A stretch of 64,000 nt of DNA from UTCHB3 sp008363265. Lineage in GTDB: Bacteria; Bacteroidota; Ignavibacteria; Ignavibacteriales; Ignavibacteriaceae. Shown in pieces: positions 52,002-61,330 of the stretch. Positions within the stretch are counted from its first letter, which is position 1. Each line of letters opens with the position of its first letter. A program made the position numbers and the translations under genes. The stretch spans positions 1 through 64,000 of the forward strand of contig BTUW01000012.1 in NCBI GenBank assembly GCA_045863055.1, written 5' to 3'. Under the pieces are notes generated by a model. It made no database searches. It saw only the letters and a list, made by a program, of their open reading frames with translations, and was not told the origin of the DNA.

Positions 52002-54128
52002 TCACTTCATTAATACCATTTTGCCTGTCCGGGATTTCCCCGCGAAAGACAGGGTATAAAAATAGATTCCCGAGTTCAGACGGCCTGCATCAAATCTGAA
52101 GCTGTGTTCACCTGCCGGCATTTCGGTGTTGACGAGTGAGGCAACTTTCTCTCCAAGTGTATTGTAAACCGACAGTTCAACAGTACCGGCAACGGGTAAC
52201 GAGTAACGGATAACGGTTACAGGATTGAACGGGTTAGGGTGGTTCTGTTCCAGTCTGAAAACGCCCGGCAACTGCACGCTTTCCCCAACAGTTGTCTGGG
52301 CTTTTGTGTATTTCCAGATGCCCCGGTCGATCATGCCTGCATACAAGGTGTTCCCGGCGCTACTGAACCCCGCAACGCTCATTTCTCCGGGTACTGAAAA
52401 TTCCGCCACCATCCATGTCGTGTCCGCAAGTCTGTACAATCCGCCTTCCAGGTAGTCGAAAGCGTATAACTGTTCCATATACCTGAAATAGTGGAAATAG
52501 TAGAGATTGAAACCGCTTGAGGGGAGGCCGTTCTGCAGTATTCTCCACGTTGTACCGTTGTTTACGGAGACCATCAATCCGTGATTGCTCCCCAGGATTA
52601 TAGAATCGGCTCTCATTATTACATTATTAAAATATGTATTTGCGGGTAATGAACTGTTGATCCGCATCCACGAGTTACCGTTCAGCACGTAGGTACCTTC
52701 AATAGTTCTGATCAGTACCCTCTCTGCAGAAGAGTGGATGTTCAGCACGGGAGCGGGTACGCCGCCTTCATGAACAAGACCTGAGTTTAAGGCCGACCAG
52801 GATGCACCGTTATCGGTCGATCTGTAAATACCGCCCTGTTCCCATACAGCGGGGAGGTGATCGCGTCTTCTTGTTCCGTTAAATCCGGCGTAAAGTGTCG
52901 AACCCGATGCCGCGACATCACTCGCCTTGGGGATGTAAGAGGCGGGAATTCCTGAGTTCATCATCATCCATGTGTTCCCCAGATCAGTCGATCTCATCAA
53001 TCCCTGAGCCGAAACGGTAAGAACCTCTTCACCATTGAACTGAAATCTTCCGGTCTGAGATATGACCGGATCCCAAGTTGATCCGGAATTGACGGTTCTG
53101 TAAGTGGTTCCGCCGTGCTGGGTAAACACTGTGTTTTCATTTAGTGCGATTGGCAGGGAAGTGGTGGCTATCAAACCTTCGGTAAGGTTTGTCCAACTGC
53201 CGTTCGACCGTTTGGTGATCATTCCTGTGGTTGCGATCGTTACCTCACCCTGATAGACCGTGGCATCCATCGCGTATGAAGGTGTGCTGATCACCTCCCA
53301 AAGATTTGCCGTGTTGTTAAATCTGAAAAGGCTGCTGTCATCGTCAGAATAGAAGGCATAAATGGAGCCATCCACAATTCTAAGTTTCGTTACAATCCCG
53401 TTCCCGGATGATGACGGCAGTCCACCATTAGCCTCGACCCATGAGTTCAGACCTGTTCTTCTGTAAACACTTCGTGATGTTGAGACAAGTGAAGTGGTTC
53501 CATCGGTGATAATGCGGTTGATAAGATCACCTGCCGGGGGACGGAATGAGACTTGCCATGACATTCCTGAGTCGGGTGATTCCAGAAGTAGAAGCATATT
53601 AACAGGGTCATCGGTCATCACATGCGCGAAGAAAGTGTTACCCCGTTTGTAGATGTCCATGAACATCAGGATCGTACGCGGTTGTCCATTATCAGTGTAT
53701 GCCGGGGCAACGGGGAAGTGTTGCCACGATTCACCGAGGTTTACGGTGCGGAAAACAGAATCAGCCGAGGTTGTCAGTGTATAAATGCCTTCATCTTCAA
53801 CCACGGCCTGATATGAAAGATTCTCCGGAATAGTTCGGAGGGTCCAGGTAATACCGTTATCAGTTGAGACGATCATATCTTCATACTCAAGCCCGACGAT
53901 CGCGTTACCTGACATGTTGAACGATGTTGCTCTGAGGTTTCCGGGAAGCGGCGACCAGTCTGTACCGTTGTATCTGAACAGGTGGCCGTTACCCGTGGCC
54001 GCGATCAGGTTTTGGCCGGAAGAGATCAACGAAGTGAAATATCCCCCTGCAATTCCATTGGTCTGTGTCCATTGCGCGTGAACGGTGAATGAGATTAATA
54101 AAGCGATGATTGTGAGGTTCTTCAGCAT
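52002..54128 (-). CDS. T9SS-targeted surface protein with BNR-type beta-propeller repeats
   Basis: A 708-residue secreted protein with a signal peptide ending at VHAQW. Most of the chain consists of repeats with the BNR/Asp-box pattern (STDNGITW, TVNLGESW, SPDSGMSW, TVNSGSTW, STDLGNTW, STDNGASW, SVNNGTTW), enough for a seven-bladed propeller or more. The last 80 residues (from NHPNPFNPVTVIRYSL to GKMVLMK) form a T9SS type A sorting domain, so it is released or anchored at the cell surface. Its function is unknown. It is a single gene with its own terminator. Confidence 0.9.
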   Translation of the reverse strand: MLKNLTIIALLISFTVHAQWTQTNGIAGGYFTSLISSGQNLIAATGNGHLFRYNGTDWSPLPGNLRATSFNMSGNAIVGLEYEDMIVSTDNGITWTLRTIPENLSYQAVVEDEGIYTLTTSADSVFRTVNLGESWQHFPVAPAYTDNGQPRTILMFMDIYKRGNTFFAHVMTDDPVNMLLLLESPDSGMSWQVSFRPPAGDLINRIITDGTTSLVSTSRSVYRRTGLNSWVEANGGLPSSSGNGIVTKLRIVDGSIYAFYSDDDSSLFRFNNTANLWEVISTPSYAMDATVYQGEVTIATTGMITKRSNGSWTNLTEGLIATTSLPIALNENTVFTQHGGTTYRTVNSGSTWDPVISQTGRFQFNGEEVLTVSAQGLMRSTDLGNTWMMMNSGIPASYIPKASDVAASGSTLYAGFNGTRRRDHLPAVWEQGGIYRSTDNGASWSALNSGLVHEGGVPAPVLNIHSSAERVLIRTIEGTYVLNGNSWMRINSSLPANTYFNNVIMRADSIILGSNHGLMVSVNNGTTWRILQNGLPSSGFNLYYFHYFRYMEQLYAFDYLEGGLYRLADTTWMVAEFSVPGEMSVAGFSSAGNTLYAGMIDRGIWKYTKAQTTVGESVQLPGVFRLEQNHPNPFNPVTVIRYSLPVAGTVELSVYNTLGEKVASLVNTEMPAGEHSFRFDAGRLNSGIYFYTLSFAGKSRTGKMVLMK

Positions 54129-54211
54129 GGAGCCGGATCTTTCGAGAGTTTATTAAATACCATTGCGAAAATAGCTACTGTAAATGTACGGCATTAAATA
54201 TTATTATGATC

Positions 54212-54231
54212 GGTTATTATTAAGGATAACC
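54212..54231. repeat. short inverted repeat in the intergenic gap
   Basis: GGTTAT (54212-54217) and ATAACC (54226-54231) pair around an eight-base loop. No T-run follows. The 260-base region 54129-54388 between two divergent genes must hold both promoters; this site could be an operator, but no canonical promoter could be placed with confidence. Confidence 0.35.
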
Positions 54232-54388
54232 CCCTGAATACAGCAGCAATTATCATTTACTTCGGAAAATTCTGCTAAAAAGGTTATTTTGCACCATTGA
54301 ATTGCTCCAAGAAGAGCCGGTATTTTTAACCATACGGACTTCAGTCCCGATAATACTCCCATCAAAGGGGAGAAAACGCATACACCCG

Positions 54389-55900
54389 ATGGCTACAGAG
54401 AACACAATTAAGATATTACACCTGGAAGATTCCCCCGTTGATGCCGAATTGATCAGTGAATTGATTTTAGCAACGGGAATGAAAGCGGAGATCGAGCTGG
54501 CTGAAGACCGCCAGCAGTTCGAAACAGCTTTGAAGAGGGGAGCGGATTACGATCTGATAATCACCGATTTTATGCTTCCCCGTTTCAACTCTTTCGGCGC
54601 GCTGGAGGTGGTGCGGGAGTTATGTCCTCACGTGCCTGTCATTTGCGTGTCGGGCGCTATTGGTGAGGAAACTGCGATAGAGGTTCTGAAAGCCGGTGCG
54701 GTCGATTATGTATTAAAAGACCGTCTCGCGCGTCTTCCGACCGCCATCAAAAGGGCTATCGAAGTTTCGCGGGAGAGAAGAATGCGTCTGGTTGCAGAAG
54801 AAGAGAACCGTACCCTCTCAAGGGCACTTCACCAGAGCCCGGTCCTCATCCTGGTGACCGGAAAGGATCACAGGATAAAGTTTGTTAACAGGAAAGTGAT
54901 CCAATTCACAGGATACACCTTTCACAATCTGGTTGGAAGGGAGATATCGGTGTTTGCCGCGGGGGATGCCTCGAAGCAAACATTTGTAAAAATGCAGGAG
55001 TCGATTGATAAGGGTGGCGAATTCAGGAGTGAGTTCAAGGGTGTGAAGCGAAATGGGGATGAGTTCGATGCATCTCTGATCGCGTCACCGGTGCTTAATG
55101 AACAGGGTGAAGTTGCTTATTATCTTATAAGTATCGAAGATATCACACCGCGCAAGGAACTCGAGAAGAAACTCGTTCACGAGAAGGAAAAGGCCGAGGC
55201 CGCGAGCCGGCTGAAAGACGCCTTCATCAGCAACCTTTCGCACGAGATTCGTACCCCGCTCAATGGGATTATTGGAATGGCAAGCATTATCGAGGAAACC
55301 TTTGGCCCTCTGAGCCCGGGAGACAATGGAGGATATTTTGATTCGATGGAAAAGTCGGTAAGAAGACTGATCAAGACCGTGGAAATGCTGCTGAGTATCT
55401 CAAAAGTACAACTCGGTGATTACCCCTACCACCCTGAGGAGTTCTCACTCAAATATCTTCTCGAGAACGTGGTCTCGGAATTTAATGAGATCGCCGATGA
55501 AAAAAGGCTTGAGATCAGAACAAACTTCAATGCCGCAGATCCGGTTGTTACCGCTGATATGGAGGCGATGAAGGACGTATTTGGCTATCTCCTGGATAAT
55601 GCAATTAAGTATACAAAAACCGGTTTTATTGAGATCTCCACGGGGATGGATGGTGATGGTATCCCCTTTGCCCGGGTGAAAGACACGGGAGTGGGGATAT
55701 CTGAGGATTACCAGAAAGATCTTTTCTCTCCATTCCGGCAACAGGAGTCTGGAATAGGCCGACCCTTCGAAGGTTTGGGACTGGGGTTGCCGATATCGAA
55801 AAAACTTCTCGACATGAACGGGTGCGCCATCGAGGTTGACAGTTCAACCGGTAAAGGGACCGCGATAACTATTAGGTTCCTTAAGGTTAATTTCAGTTGA
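54389..55900 (+). CDS. receiver-PAS-histidine kinase hybrid
   Basis: A 503-residue protein. Receiver domain with Asp60 (IITDFMLP), a PAS domain (about 145-255, with a PAC-like end SIEDITPRKELE), a HisKA domain with His285 in SNLSHEIRTPLNG and a HATPase domain with DNAIKYT, DTGVGIS and GLGLGLPISKKLL. No membrane helix. The ATG at 54389 gives MATENTIKILHLEDSP, the natural beginning of the receiver; a TTG-started extension to 54302 would add 29 unlike residues. No response regulator gene is next to it. Confidence 0.9.
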   Translation: MATENTIKILHLEDSPVDAELISELILATGMKAEIELAEDRQQFETALKRGADYDLIITDFMLPRFNSFGALEVVRELCPHVPVICVSGAIGEETAIEVLKAGAVDYVLKDRLARLPTAIKRAIEVSRERRMRLVAEEENRTLSRALHQSPVLILVTGKDHRIKFVNRKVIQFTGYTFHNLVGREISVFAAGDASKQTFVKMQESIDKGGEFRSEFKGVKRNGDEFDASLIASPVLNEQGEVAYYLISIEDITPRKELEKKLVHEKEKAEAASRLKDAFISNLSHEIRTPLNGIIGMASIIEETFGPLSPGDNGGYFDSMEKSVRRLIKTVEMLLSISKVQLGDYPYHPEEFSLKYLLENVVSEFNEIADEKRLEIRTNFNAADPVVTADMEAMKDVFGYLLDNAIKYTKTGFIEISTGMDGDGIPFARVKDTGVGISEDYQKDLFSPFRQQESGIGRPFEGLGLGLPISKKLLDMNGCAIEVDSSTGKGTAITIRFLKVNFS

Positions 55901-56011
55901 ATGATTATTTAACGACGGCACTTGTCATCTCCCGTGACCGTTCTTCAAATTATAAAACTGATCGTTTCGCGGTATTAGTAAATTGCGCAGTCAAATTTAA
56001 TTGGATGTTTA

Positions 56012-56911
56012 ATGCTTGAAATAAAGAATATTCGAAAAGAATTCAAAAACGTCGTTGCGGTGGATGGTGTTTCTTTCACCGTCGAACCCGGAAAAATATT
56101 CGGACTTCTCGGTCCCAACGGCGCGGGAAAAACCACCACGATCCGGATGATCCTCGACATTATAAAACCCACTTCCGGCGAAATACTGATCGAAGGAAAG
56201 AAACCCGGAAAAGATTTTCACAACCTTACAGGATACCTTCCCGAAGAGCGAGGCCTGTACAAAAAGAGCACCGTCATCGATATAGTTAAATATTTCGGTT
56301 CACTGAAAGGGATGTCAGCCGCTGCTGCTGAAATGAGCGGTGTAGCCCTCCTTAAACAACTTGGAATTTCCGACTACAAGAAAAGGAAGGTTCAGGAGCT
56401 CTCCAAAGGCAACCAGCAGAAGATACAATTTATTGTATCTGTGATCCACGACCCTTCGATCCTCATCCTTGATGAACCTTTCAGCGGATTTGACCCTATC
56501 AACCAGGAACTGGTTCGTGATGAAATACTCCGGCTCAAGAGTGAGGGTAAAACCATCATCCTCTCTACACATCAGATGGATATGGCCGAGAAGATGTGCG
56601 AGTCGATCTTCCTTATCAATAAAGGAAAAGAGGTGGCGAGCGGAGCCCTGAAAGAGGTGAAGCGGAAATTCGGCAAGGAATTCGTAAAAATTGAATATGA
56701 GGGGGACGCTGAGTTCATCAAAACCCTTCCGGGTGTGAAACAGGCCGACCTTTATGGCAACTTCGGTGAGATCGAAGTTAACGATGGTACCGATCCTCAC
56801 TCGATCCTCCCTGTGATCTTCGAGAAGGTAACACTTCGCAAATTCTCGATCGAGGCACCAACCCTTAACCGCATTTTCATCGACACAATTAAAGAAACGG
56901 GAGGTGAATGA
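56012..56911 (+). CDS. ABC-2 exporter ATP-binding protein
   Basis: A 299-residue ATPase with Walker A LLGPNGAGKTTTIRM, signature LSKGNQQKIQFI, Walker B ILILDEPFSGFDP and the H-loop STHQMD. The last 80 residues form a DUF4162-like regulatory tail, as in NatA-type transporters. It energises export by the permease that follows after one base. The substrate is not known; sodium or a small molecule is typical. Confidence 0.93.
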   Translation: MLEIKNIRKEFKNVVAVDGVSFTVEPGKIFGLLGPNGAGKTTTIRMILDIIKPTSGEILIEGKKPGKDFHNLTGYLPEERGLYKKSTVIDIVKYFGSLKGMSAAAAEMSGVALLKQLGISDYKKRKVQELSKGNQQKIQFIVSVIHDPSILILDEPFSGFDPINQELVRDEILRLKSEGKTIILSTHQMDMAEKMCESIFLINKGKEVASGALKEVKRKFGKEFVKIEYEGDAEFIKTLPGVKQADLYGNFGEIEVNDGTDPHSILPVIFEKVTLRKFSIEAPTLNRIFIDTIKETGGE

Positions 56912-56912
56912 T

Positions 56913-58154
56913 ATGAAAAAGGCTTTTGAAGTGGCTAAATGGGAATTTCTGCAGAAAGTGATGTCAAAGGAATTCATCATTTCCGTGGTGGTCACCCCTG
57001 TTATTTTCATTGTATTTTCAATTCTCCCTTCACTCCTTGCGGATAATGATTCCGACTCGCCGAAGGCGATAACCATTCTCGACTCAACGGGTCTCTACGA
57101 GGCCGATCTCAGGTCTGAACTTGAGAAGGAGAAACTGGAAGACGGCCAGCCACGTTATGTAATTCCAAAAAGTGGCGTTGAGCAAAAAGATATTCAGGTC
57201 GCCAAGAAGCGACTCGATGATTCGGTGTTCCATAAAAAAGTCTTCGAAGGTTATATTTATATCTATGAGCAGCCTGATTCAGGCTTACAATTGGAATTCA
57301 GAAGCAAATCGATGGGTAACTTCCGTGATCTGAGAATAATTGATGCCAAGTTCAACAGTATCAGACGGACCAAAATGCTGGAGAACAAAAATCTTGAACA
57401 GAGCCTGCTCGATTCACTTACGAAAGAGGTTGATCTCAGATCAGTAAAGATCACACTTGAGGGGGAAGAGAAGATCAACTTTGAGACTCAATTCTTCTCT
57501 ACATTCATCGTGATCATGGCCCTCTTCTTCATAATAATGTTCACAGGCGGTTCTCTCGTCAGGAGCCTTGTTGAAGAGAAGTCAAATAGACTCATCGAGA
57601 TAATTCTCTCGAGTTGCCGTCCTGATGACCTCCTGATGGGTAAGGTGCTTGGACTAACCCTCCTCGTATTCGCTCAGTTGACGATATGGGCCATGCTGGC
57701 TATAGCATTCGGAGGGCCAATGCTCGCATCGGCATCCATTTTTCAGAATCTGCATCTGGTGATCCCTTATTTTATGCTGGCATTCCTCTTCTATGTGTCA
57801 ATATTTGTAGGGCTGGGTTCGATTGTCAATACGGAGCAGGAGGCTCAGCAGGTAACCACCTATCTTACTCTGCTGATAATTTTTCCTGTAGTGATCCTTA
57901 TGCCGATAATTCAGAATCCGGATCAGGAGATGGTGAAAATATTCGCATATATCCCGTTCACATCCCCATTGGTAATGATTGCACGTGTAAATGTGGTCCA
58001 GGTTCCTTTTTATGAACATCTTATCGCCATGGGAATTCTGATCCTCAGCATCGCTATCGTGATCAAGGTTTCAGTAAAGATATTCCGGATCGGCATCCTC
58101 TCCTACGGGAAACTGCCATCATTCAAAGAACTGATGAACTGGCTGAGGAGCTGA
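56913..58154 (+). CDS. ABC-2 exporter permease (NatB-like)
   Basis: A 413-residue permease. One N-terminal helix (about 20-42), a large extracytoplasmic domain (residues 45-180) and then five or six C-terminal helices with the family phrase GGSLVRSLVEEKSNRLIEIILSS. ATG 56913 is preferred because a GGGAGG ribosome site lies eight bases upstream; the GTG at 56904 lies in that site. The sequence is typical of NatB and YhaP permeases. Confidence 0.9.
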   Translation: MKKAFEVAKWEFLQKVMSKEFIISVVVTPVIFIVFSILPSLLADNDSDSPKAITILDSTGLYEADLRSELEKEKLEDGQPRYVIPKSGVEQKDIQVAKKRLDDSVFHKKVFEGYIYIYEQPDSGLQLEFRSKSMGNFRDLRIIDAKFNSIRRTKMLENKNLEQSLLDSLTKEVDLRSVKITLEGEEKINFETQFFSTFIVIMALFFIIMFTGGSLVRSLVEEKSNRLIEIILSSCRPDDLLMGKVLGLTLLVFAQLTIWAMLAIAFGGPMLASASIFQNLHLVIPYFMLAFLFYVSIFVGLGSIVNTEQEAQQVTTYLTLLIIFPVVILMPIIQNPDQEMVKIFAYIPFTSPLVMIARVNVVQVPFYEHLIAMGILILSIAIVIKVSVKIFRIGILSYGKLPSFKELMNWLRS

Positions 58155-58193
58155 TATTTGGGTTTTAAGCAGTCAGATGTGCAGGGTGCCTGA

Positions 58194-59006
58194 ATGTTTG
58201 ATGCCCTTTTAATGATTATAACGGGCGGACTGATCTCCGCCCTCTTCTTTAAATTCTACACCGTTTTCGATCAGTACCGCTTCCGTTTGGAGGTGGCGTT
58301 CATTGCACCGGCGCTTTACTGCGGGCTGATCTCCATTCTTTTCACTCTCGGACTGCAGTGGGGCATGTCGCAGATCTACGACATTGCTTCTTTCATGTAC
58401 TCTGGACACAACAGGTCCATCTTCGTGTCACCTTTTATCGAGGAAGTTGCAAAAGGTGTCTCCACCATCATTGCCATAAGGTTGATGAAGAGTGAGGAGT
58501 TGCTGGACTCCCTTTTTCTGGCGATAGCTGTCGGACTCGGTTTTGCTTTCTTCGAGAACCTCCTGTTCGCTTCAGCTGTGGGGGAAAGCGGGAACTCGAT
58601 CGCCCGGATGATCGAGCGTAGCCTGATGATCGCCCCGATGCACGCGATACAGAACTTTCTCTTTATACTTCTATGGCTCTTCATTGGCAAACTTGTGAAG
58701 AACAAATTGTTGGTTTTCCTGCTTGCTTTTCCCTTCCCCGGTATCTCGCATGCTATCTGGAACTGGATCGCCCTCGAAACAGGTGCCAACCTTATCAACC
58801 TGACCGTCATGATAATAGTCAGCCGCTCAATAGTTTACGCTATCAGGGTTGAGAAGACGCGGCTCATCGAAAAAGCACTCAGCAAATCCCCCGGTGAGGG
58901 AGATACTTCCCAAGCAGATGATGACAAAAACCCCTCCCGTGAGTTGAAGATCGCCGCTTCTGAGGAAATATATGCGATGGTTCTGCGCAAACTGGGCAGG
59001 CATTAA
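58194..59006 (+). CDS. PrsW-family intramembrane metalloprotease
   Basis: A 270-residue membrane protein with about seven helices and the PrsW motifs: SPFIEEVAKG (EExxK), GFAFFENLLF (FxxxEN), MHAIQN and SHAIWNW with metal-binding histidines. PrsW in Bacillus cleaves the anti-sigma factor RsiW; the target here is unknown. A charged cytosolic tail (about 225-270) follows. It is 39 bases behind the ABC exporter genes. Confidence 0.88.
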   Translation: MFDALLMIITGGLISALFFKFYTVFDQYRFRLEVAFIAPALYCGLISILFTLGLQWGMSQIYDIASFMYSGHNRSIFVSPFIEEVAKGVSTIIAIRLMKSEELLDSLFLAIAVGLGFAFFENLLFASAVGESGNSIARMIERSLMIAPMHAIQNFLFILLWLFIGKLVKNKLLVFLLAFPFPGISHAIWNWIALETGANLINLTVMIIVSRSIVYAIRVEKTRLIEKALSKSPGEGDTSQADDDKNPSRELKIAASEEIYAMVLRKLGRH

Positions 59007-59078
59007 CTCTCATTAAGAATTCAGCAGAATTCATTAACTTACATCCCTAAATATTTTATTCAATTTATCACGGATCTG

Positions 59079-59780
59079 ATGCCCCGGCCGGTCAGTATTC
59101 TCTTTTTTGTCCCTCATCCGGTATTCAATCAATTCGAAATTGAAGAATTCTCCGGATTCGACAAACCCCGCACATCATTTATGTACCGTAACCTGCTGTT
59201 GAATCAGCTGGAAGTGGTGCATCAGTGGGGCAGGCATCAGAAATGCATTCTGCTTCTGCACCAGTTTGATATAGGAGCTGAAGGACTGGATGAACTTCAG
59301 CGATTCGAGGAGGCAGAGGTTGTCTTCTATGAGGAAGGGAACCAGGGGCATATTCTTGATGAGATCGGGGAGGAAGCACTCCACGAACAGGAATTACTCA
59401 TAATTGTGAATCCGGCTGTTATGGGACTTACCGCGAACGACTACGATGATCTCCTGAATTTTACCGATCAGGAGGATGAAGTGGCGTTCATTGCCAGGTC
59501 TTCCAACGGCTGGGTTTCCTCGGTATCTTTCAATTACAATGAAACTGCCCAAAAGAACGTTATCTGCGGTATCGGTGATCCATGGGTGAAGGTATTACGG
59601 TCTGTTTCCATGCTTGAAGCGAGGCCCTTGATAACCACTTCGGGACTGGTGGTCAGAGGCAAGAAAGACTTCCGGAGTCTCTACGATTTCCTCTCCTCAA
59701 AGGAGAGCATCCCAGCATGCAGTTTTGAGATGCATGACAGATTTACTGAACTTTTTGTTGAATATAAAGAACTTTTATAA
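59079..59780 (+). CDS. hypothetical protein, possibly a degenerate GT-A/nucleotidyltransferase fold
   Basis: A 233-residue soluble protein. No signal peptide. The middle segment LLIIVNPAVMGLTANDYDDLL followed by DEVAFIARSSNGWVSSVSFN recalls the layout of the DUF2064 group (GLTxxD, later D-x-V and a glycine turn), but the aspartate-rich sugar-nucleotide site is absent. I therefore do not assign a function. The gene overlaps nadD by one base and is two genes before meaB. Confidence 0.6.
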   Translation: MPRPVSILFFVPHPVFNQFEIEEFSGFDKPRTSFMYRNLLLNQLEVVHQWGRHQKCILLLHQFDIGAEGLDELQRFEEAEVVFYEEGNQGHILDEIGEEALHEQELLIIVNPAVMGLTANDYDDLLNFTDQEDEVAFIARSSNGWVSSVSFNYNETAQKNVICGIGDPWVKVLRSVSMLEARPLITTSGLVVRGKKDFRSLYDFLSSKESIPACSFEMHDRFTELFVEYKELL

Positions 59781-60352
59781 TGGCAGTTGGACTTTTTGGC
59801 GGGACATTCAATCCGGTCCACTTTGGGCATCTCATCACTTCACAGAGGGTGAAGGAGATGCGGGAACTTGAAAAAATTATTATGATGCCTTGCAACATCT
59901 CCCCATTCAAGGTGAAGGCATCGGATCTGCTTGACGGGAAGACAAGAATTAAAATGCTCGAACTAGCGGTGGGTAATAACGCCGGCTACGAGATAAGCGA
60001 TCTTGAACTGAGGAAAGGTGGAGTATCATACACCTACGATACTATCATGGCACTGAAAGAAAAACATTCAGAACTTGAACTGATAATCGGATTTGACAAT
60101 CTGATCGATTTTGACAAGTGGTACCGTGCCGATGATATTGTGAAGGAAGCAAACCTGATAGTTCTAACCCGTAAAACCGATCACCCGGATAAGAGGAACC
60201 GGTTCTTCGAGCAGGCTGTGTTTGTTGACTCACCGACGGTTGAGATAAGCTCAACGGAGATAAGGGAGAGGGTAAGATCGGGACTCTCGATTGACTACCT
60301 GGTACCGAGACTGGTAGTGGAATTTATTAAACAGGAAAAAATATATCTTTGA
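59780..60352 (+). CDS. nadD: nicotinate-nucleotide adenylyltransferase
   Basis: A 190-residue enzyme of NAD synthesis that joins nicotinate mononucleotide and ATP. It opens with GLFGGTFNPVHFGHL (the TxxxHxGH nucleotide site) and ends with the SSTEIRERV motif. Length matches the family. Its start overlaps the previous stop, and its own stop overlaps the meaB ATG by one base, so this is a tight operon. Confidence 0.94.
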   Translation: MAVGLFGGTFNPVHFGHLITSQRVKEMRELEKIIMMPCNISPFKVKASDLLDGKTRIKMLELAVGNNAGYEISDLELRKGGVSYTYDTIMALKEKHSELELIIGFDNLIDFDKWYRADDIVKEANLIVLTRKTDHPDKRNRFFEQAVFVDSPTVEISSTEIRERVRSGLSIDYLVPRLVVEFIKQEKIYL

Positions 60353-61323
60353 TGCATCAGCCAGACATAGAAAAAATACTGAGAAAAGATAAAAGAAGTG
60401 TTGCCCGTGCAATAACTTACATAGAGTCGGGATACGACGGCTCAATCGAAATTCTCGAGCAGCTGCATAAATTTACGGGTAGGGCTTATAAAGTAGGTAT
60501 CACGGGGCCTCCCGGTGCGGGGAAAAGCACTCTTACACTTCAGCTCGTTAAATGGTTCAGAAAACAGGGTTCAACCGTTGCAGTGATAGCTGTTGATCCC
60601 ACAAGCCCATTCACCGGTGGCGCGCTTCTTGGAGACAGGGTTCGCATGACCGAAGTAAGTAACCTTGATGGAGTCTTCATCAGAAGTATGGCGACGCGGG
60701 GAAGCCTGGGTGGACTGAGCGGAAAAACAGTAGATGCTTCAGATATACTTGACGCAGCGGGGTATGATATTATTATATATGAGACGGTGGGAGTTGGGCA
60801 GTCGGAACTGGATATCGCAAAAGCTGCAGATACGACGATAGTGGTGCTTGTGCCTGAGTCGGGAGACACGGTTCAGGCGATGAAGGCAGGGCTCATGGAG
60901 ATCGCTGATTTTTATGTGCTGAACAAGGGAGACCGTCCGGGTGCGGAGCAGGCAGTGGCTTCTATAAAAACGATGCTTCAGTTCCGGGAACATGATGAAC
61001 ATACCTGGTGGCCGGCCGTAGTGAAGACATCTGCACACGAGAACAAAGGCATCGACGAAGTGGGAGAGGAGATCCTCCGTCATAAGGACCATCTTGAAAC
61101 AACCGGAAAACTTGAAACGAGGAGAAAAGAGAGGGAAAAGAACCGTCTCGAAGAGATCGTTGAGAGCGCAATACTCGGTGAACTGTGGGGATCGGGAGGA
61201 AACGAGCTTCTGCACGGCAGCATTTCCGGCGTCATCGAAAAAGAAATATCACCTCATCAGTTGGCCAAACAGATCATTGAAAGATACAAGGAGCATTTGA
61301 GAAATGTGAAATGTGAAATGTGA
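60352..61323 (+). CDS. meaB: methylmalonyl-CoA mutase-associated GTPase (MeaB/ArgK)
   Basis: A 323-residue G3E-family GTPase. Walker A GPPGAGKST, DPTSPFTGGALLGDRVRM, the switch motif YETVGVGQSE and NKGDRPGA are all present. MeaB protects and reloads methylmalonyl-CoA mutase with cobalamin. The ATG at 60352 is used rather than a TTG one codon before. Its final residues NVKCEM are encoded by a 7-base tandem repeat that continues past the stop. No mutase gene is in the window. Confidence 0.93.
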   Translation: MHQPDIEKILRKDKRSVARAITYIESGYDGSIEILEQLHKFTGRAYKVGITGPPGAGKSTLTLQLVKWFRKQGSTVAVIAVDPTSPFTGGALLGDRVRMTEVSNLDGVFIRSMATRGSLGGLSGKTVDASDILDAAGYDIIIYETVGVGQSELDIAKAADTTIVVLVPESGDTVQAMKAGLMEIADFYVLNKGDRPGAEQAVASIKTMLQFREHDEHTWWPAVVKTSAHENKGIDEVGEEILRHKDHLETTGKLETRRKEREKNRLEEIVESAILGELWGSGGNELLHGSISGVIEKEISPHQLAKQIIERYKEHLRNVKCEM

Positions 61324-61329
61324 AATGTG
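61302..61329 (+). repeat. tandem repeat of AAATGTG (four copies)
   Basis: Four exact copies of the 7-base unit AAATGTG. The first three copies lie inside the end of meaB and the stop codon (61321-61323) is in the third and fourth unit. The last residues of MeaB therefore come from repeat expansion. Confidence 0.95.
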
Positions 61330-61330
61330 A

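Noticed and set aside
56315..57076. 253-codon minus-strand open frame across the ABC transporter genes
   Set aside because: It is antisense to two genes with complete Walker and permease motifs, and has no motif of its own.
59017..59032. Double GAATTC direct/inverted repeat
   Set aside because: Two copies of a self-complementary hexamer four bases apart in an AT-rich gap. No extended symmetry or T-run; likely chance.
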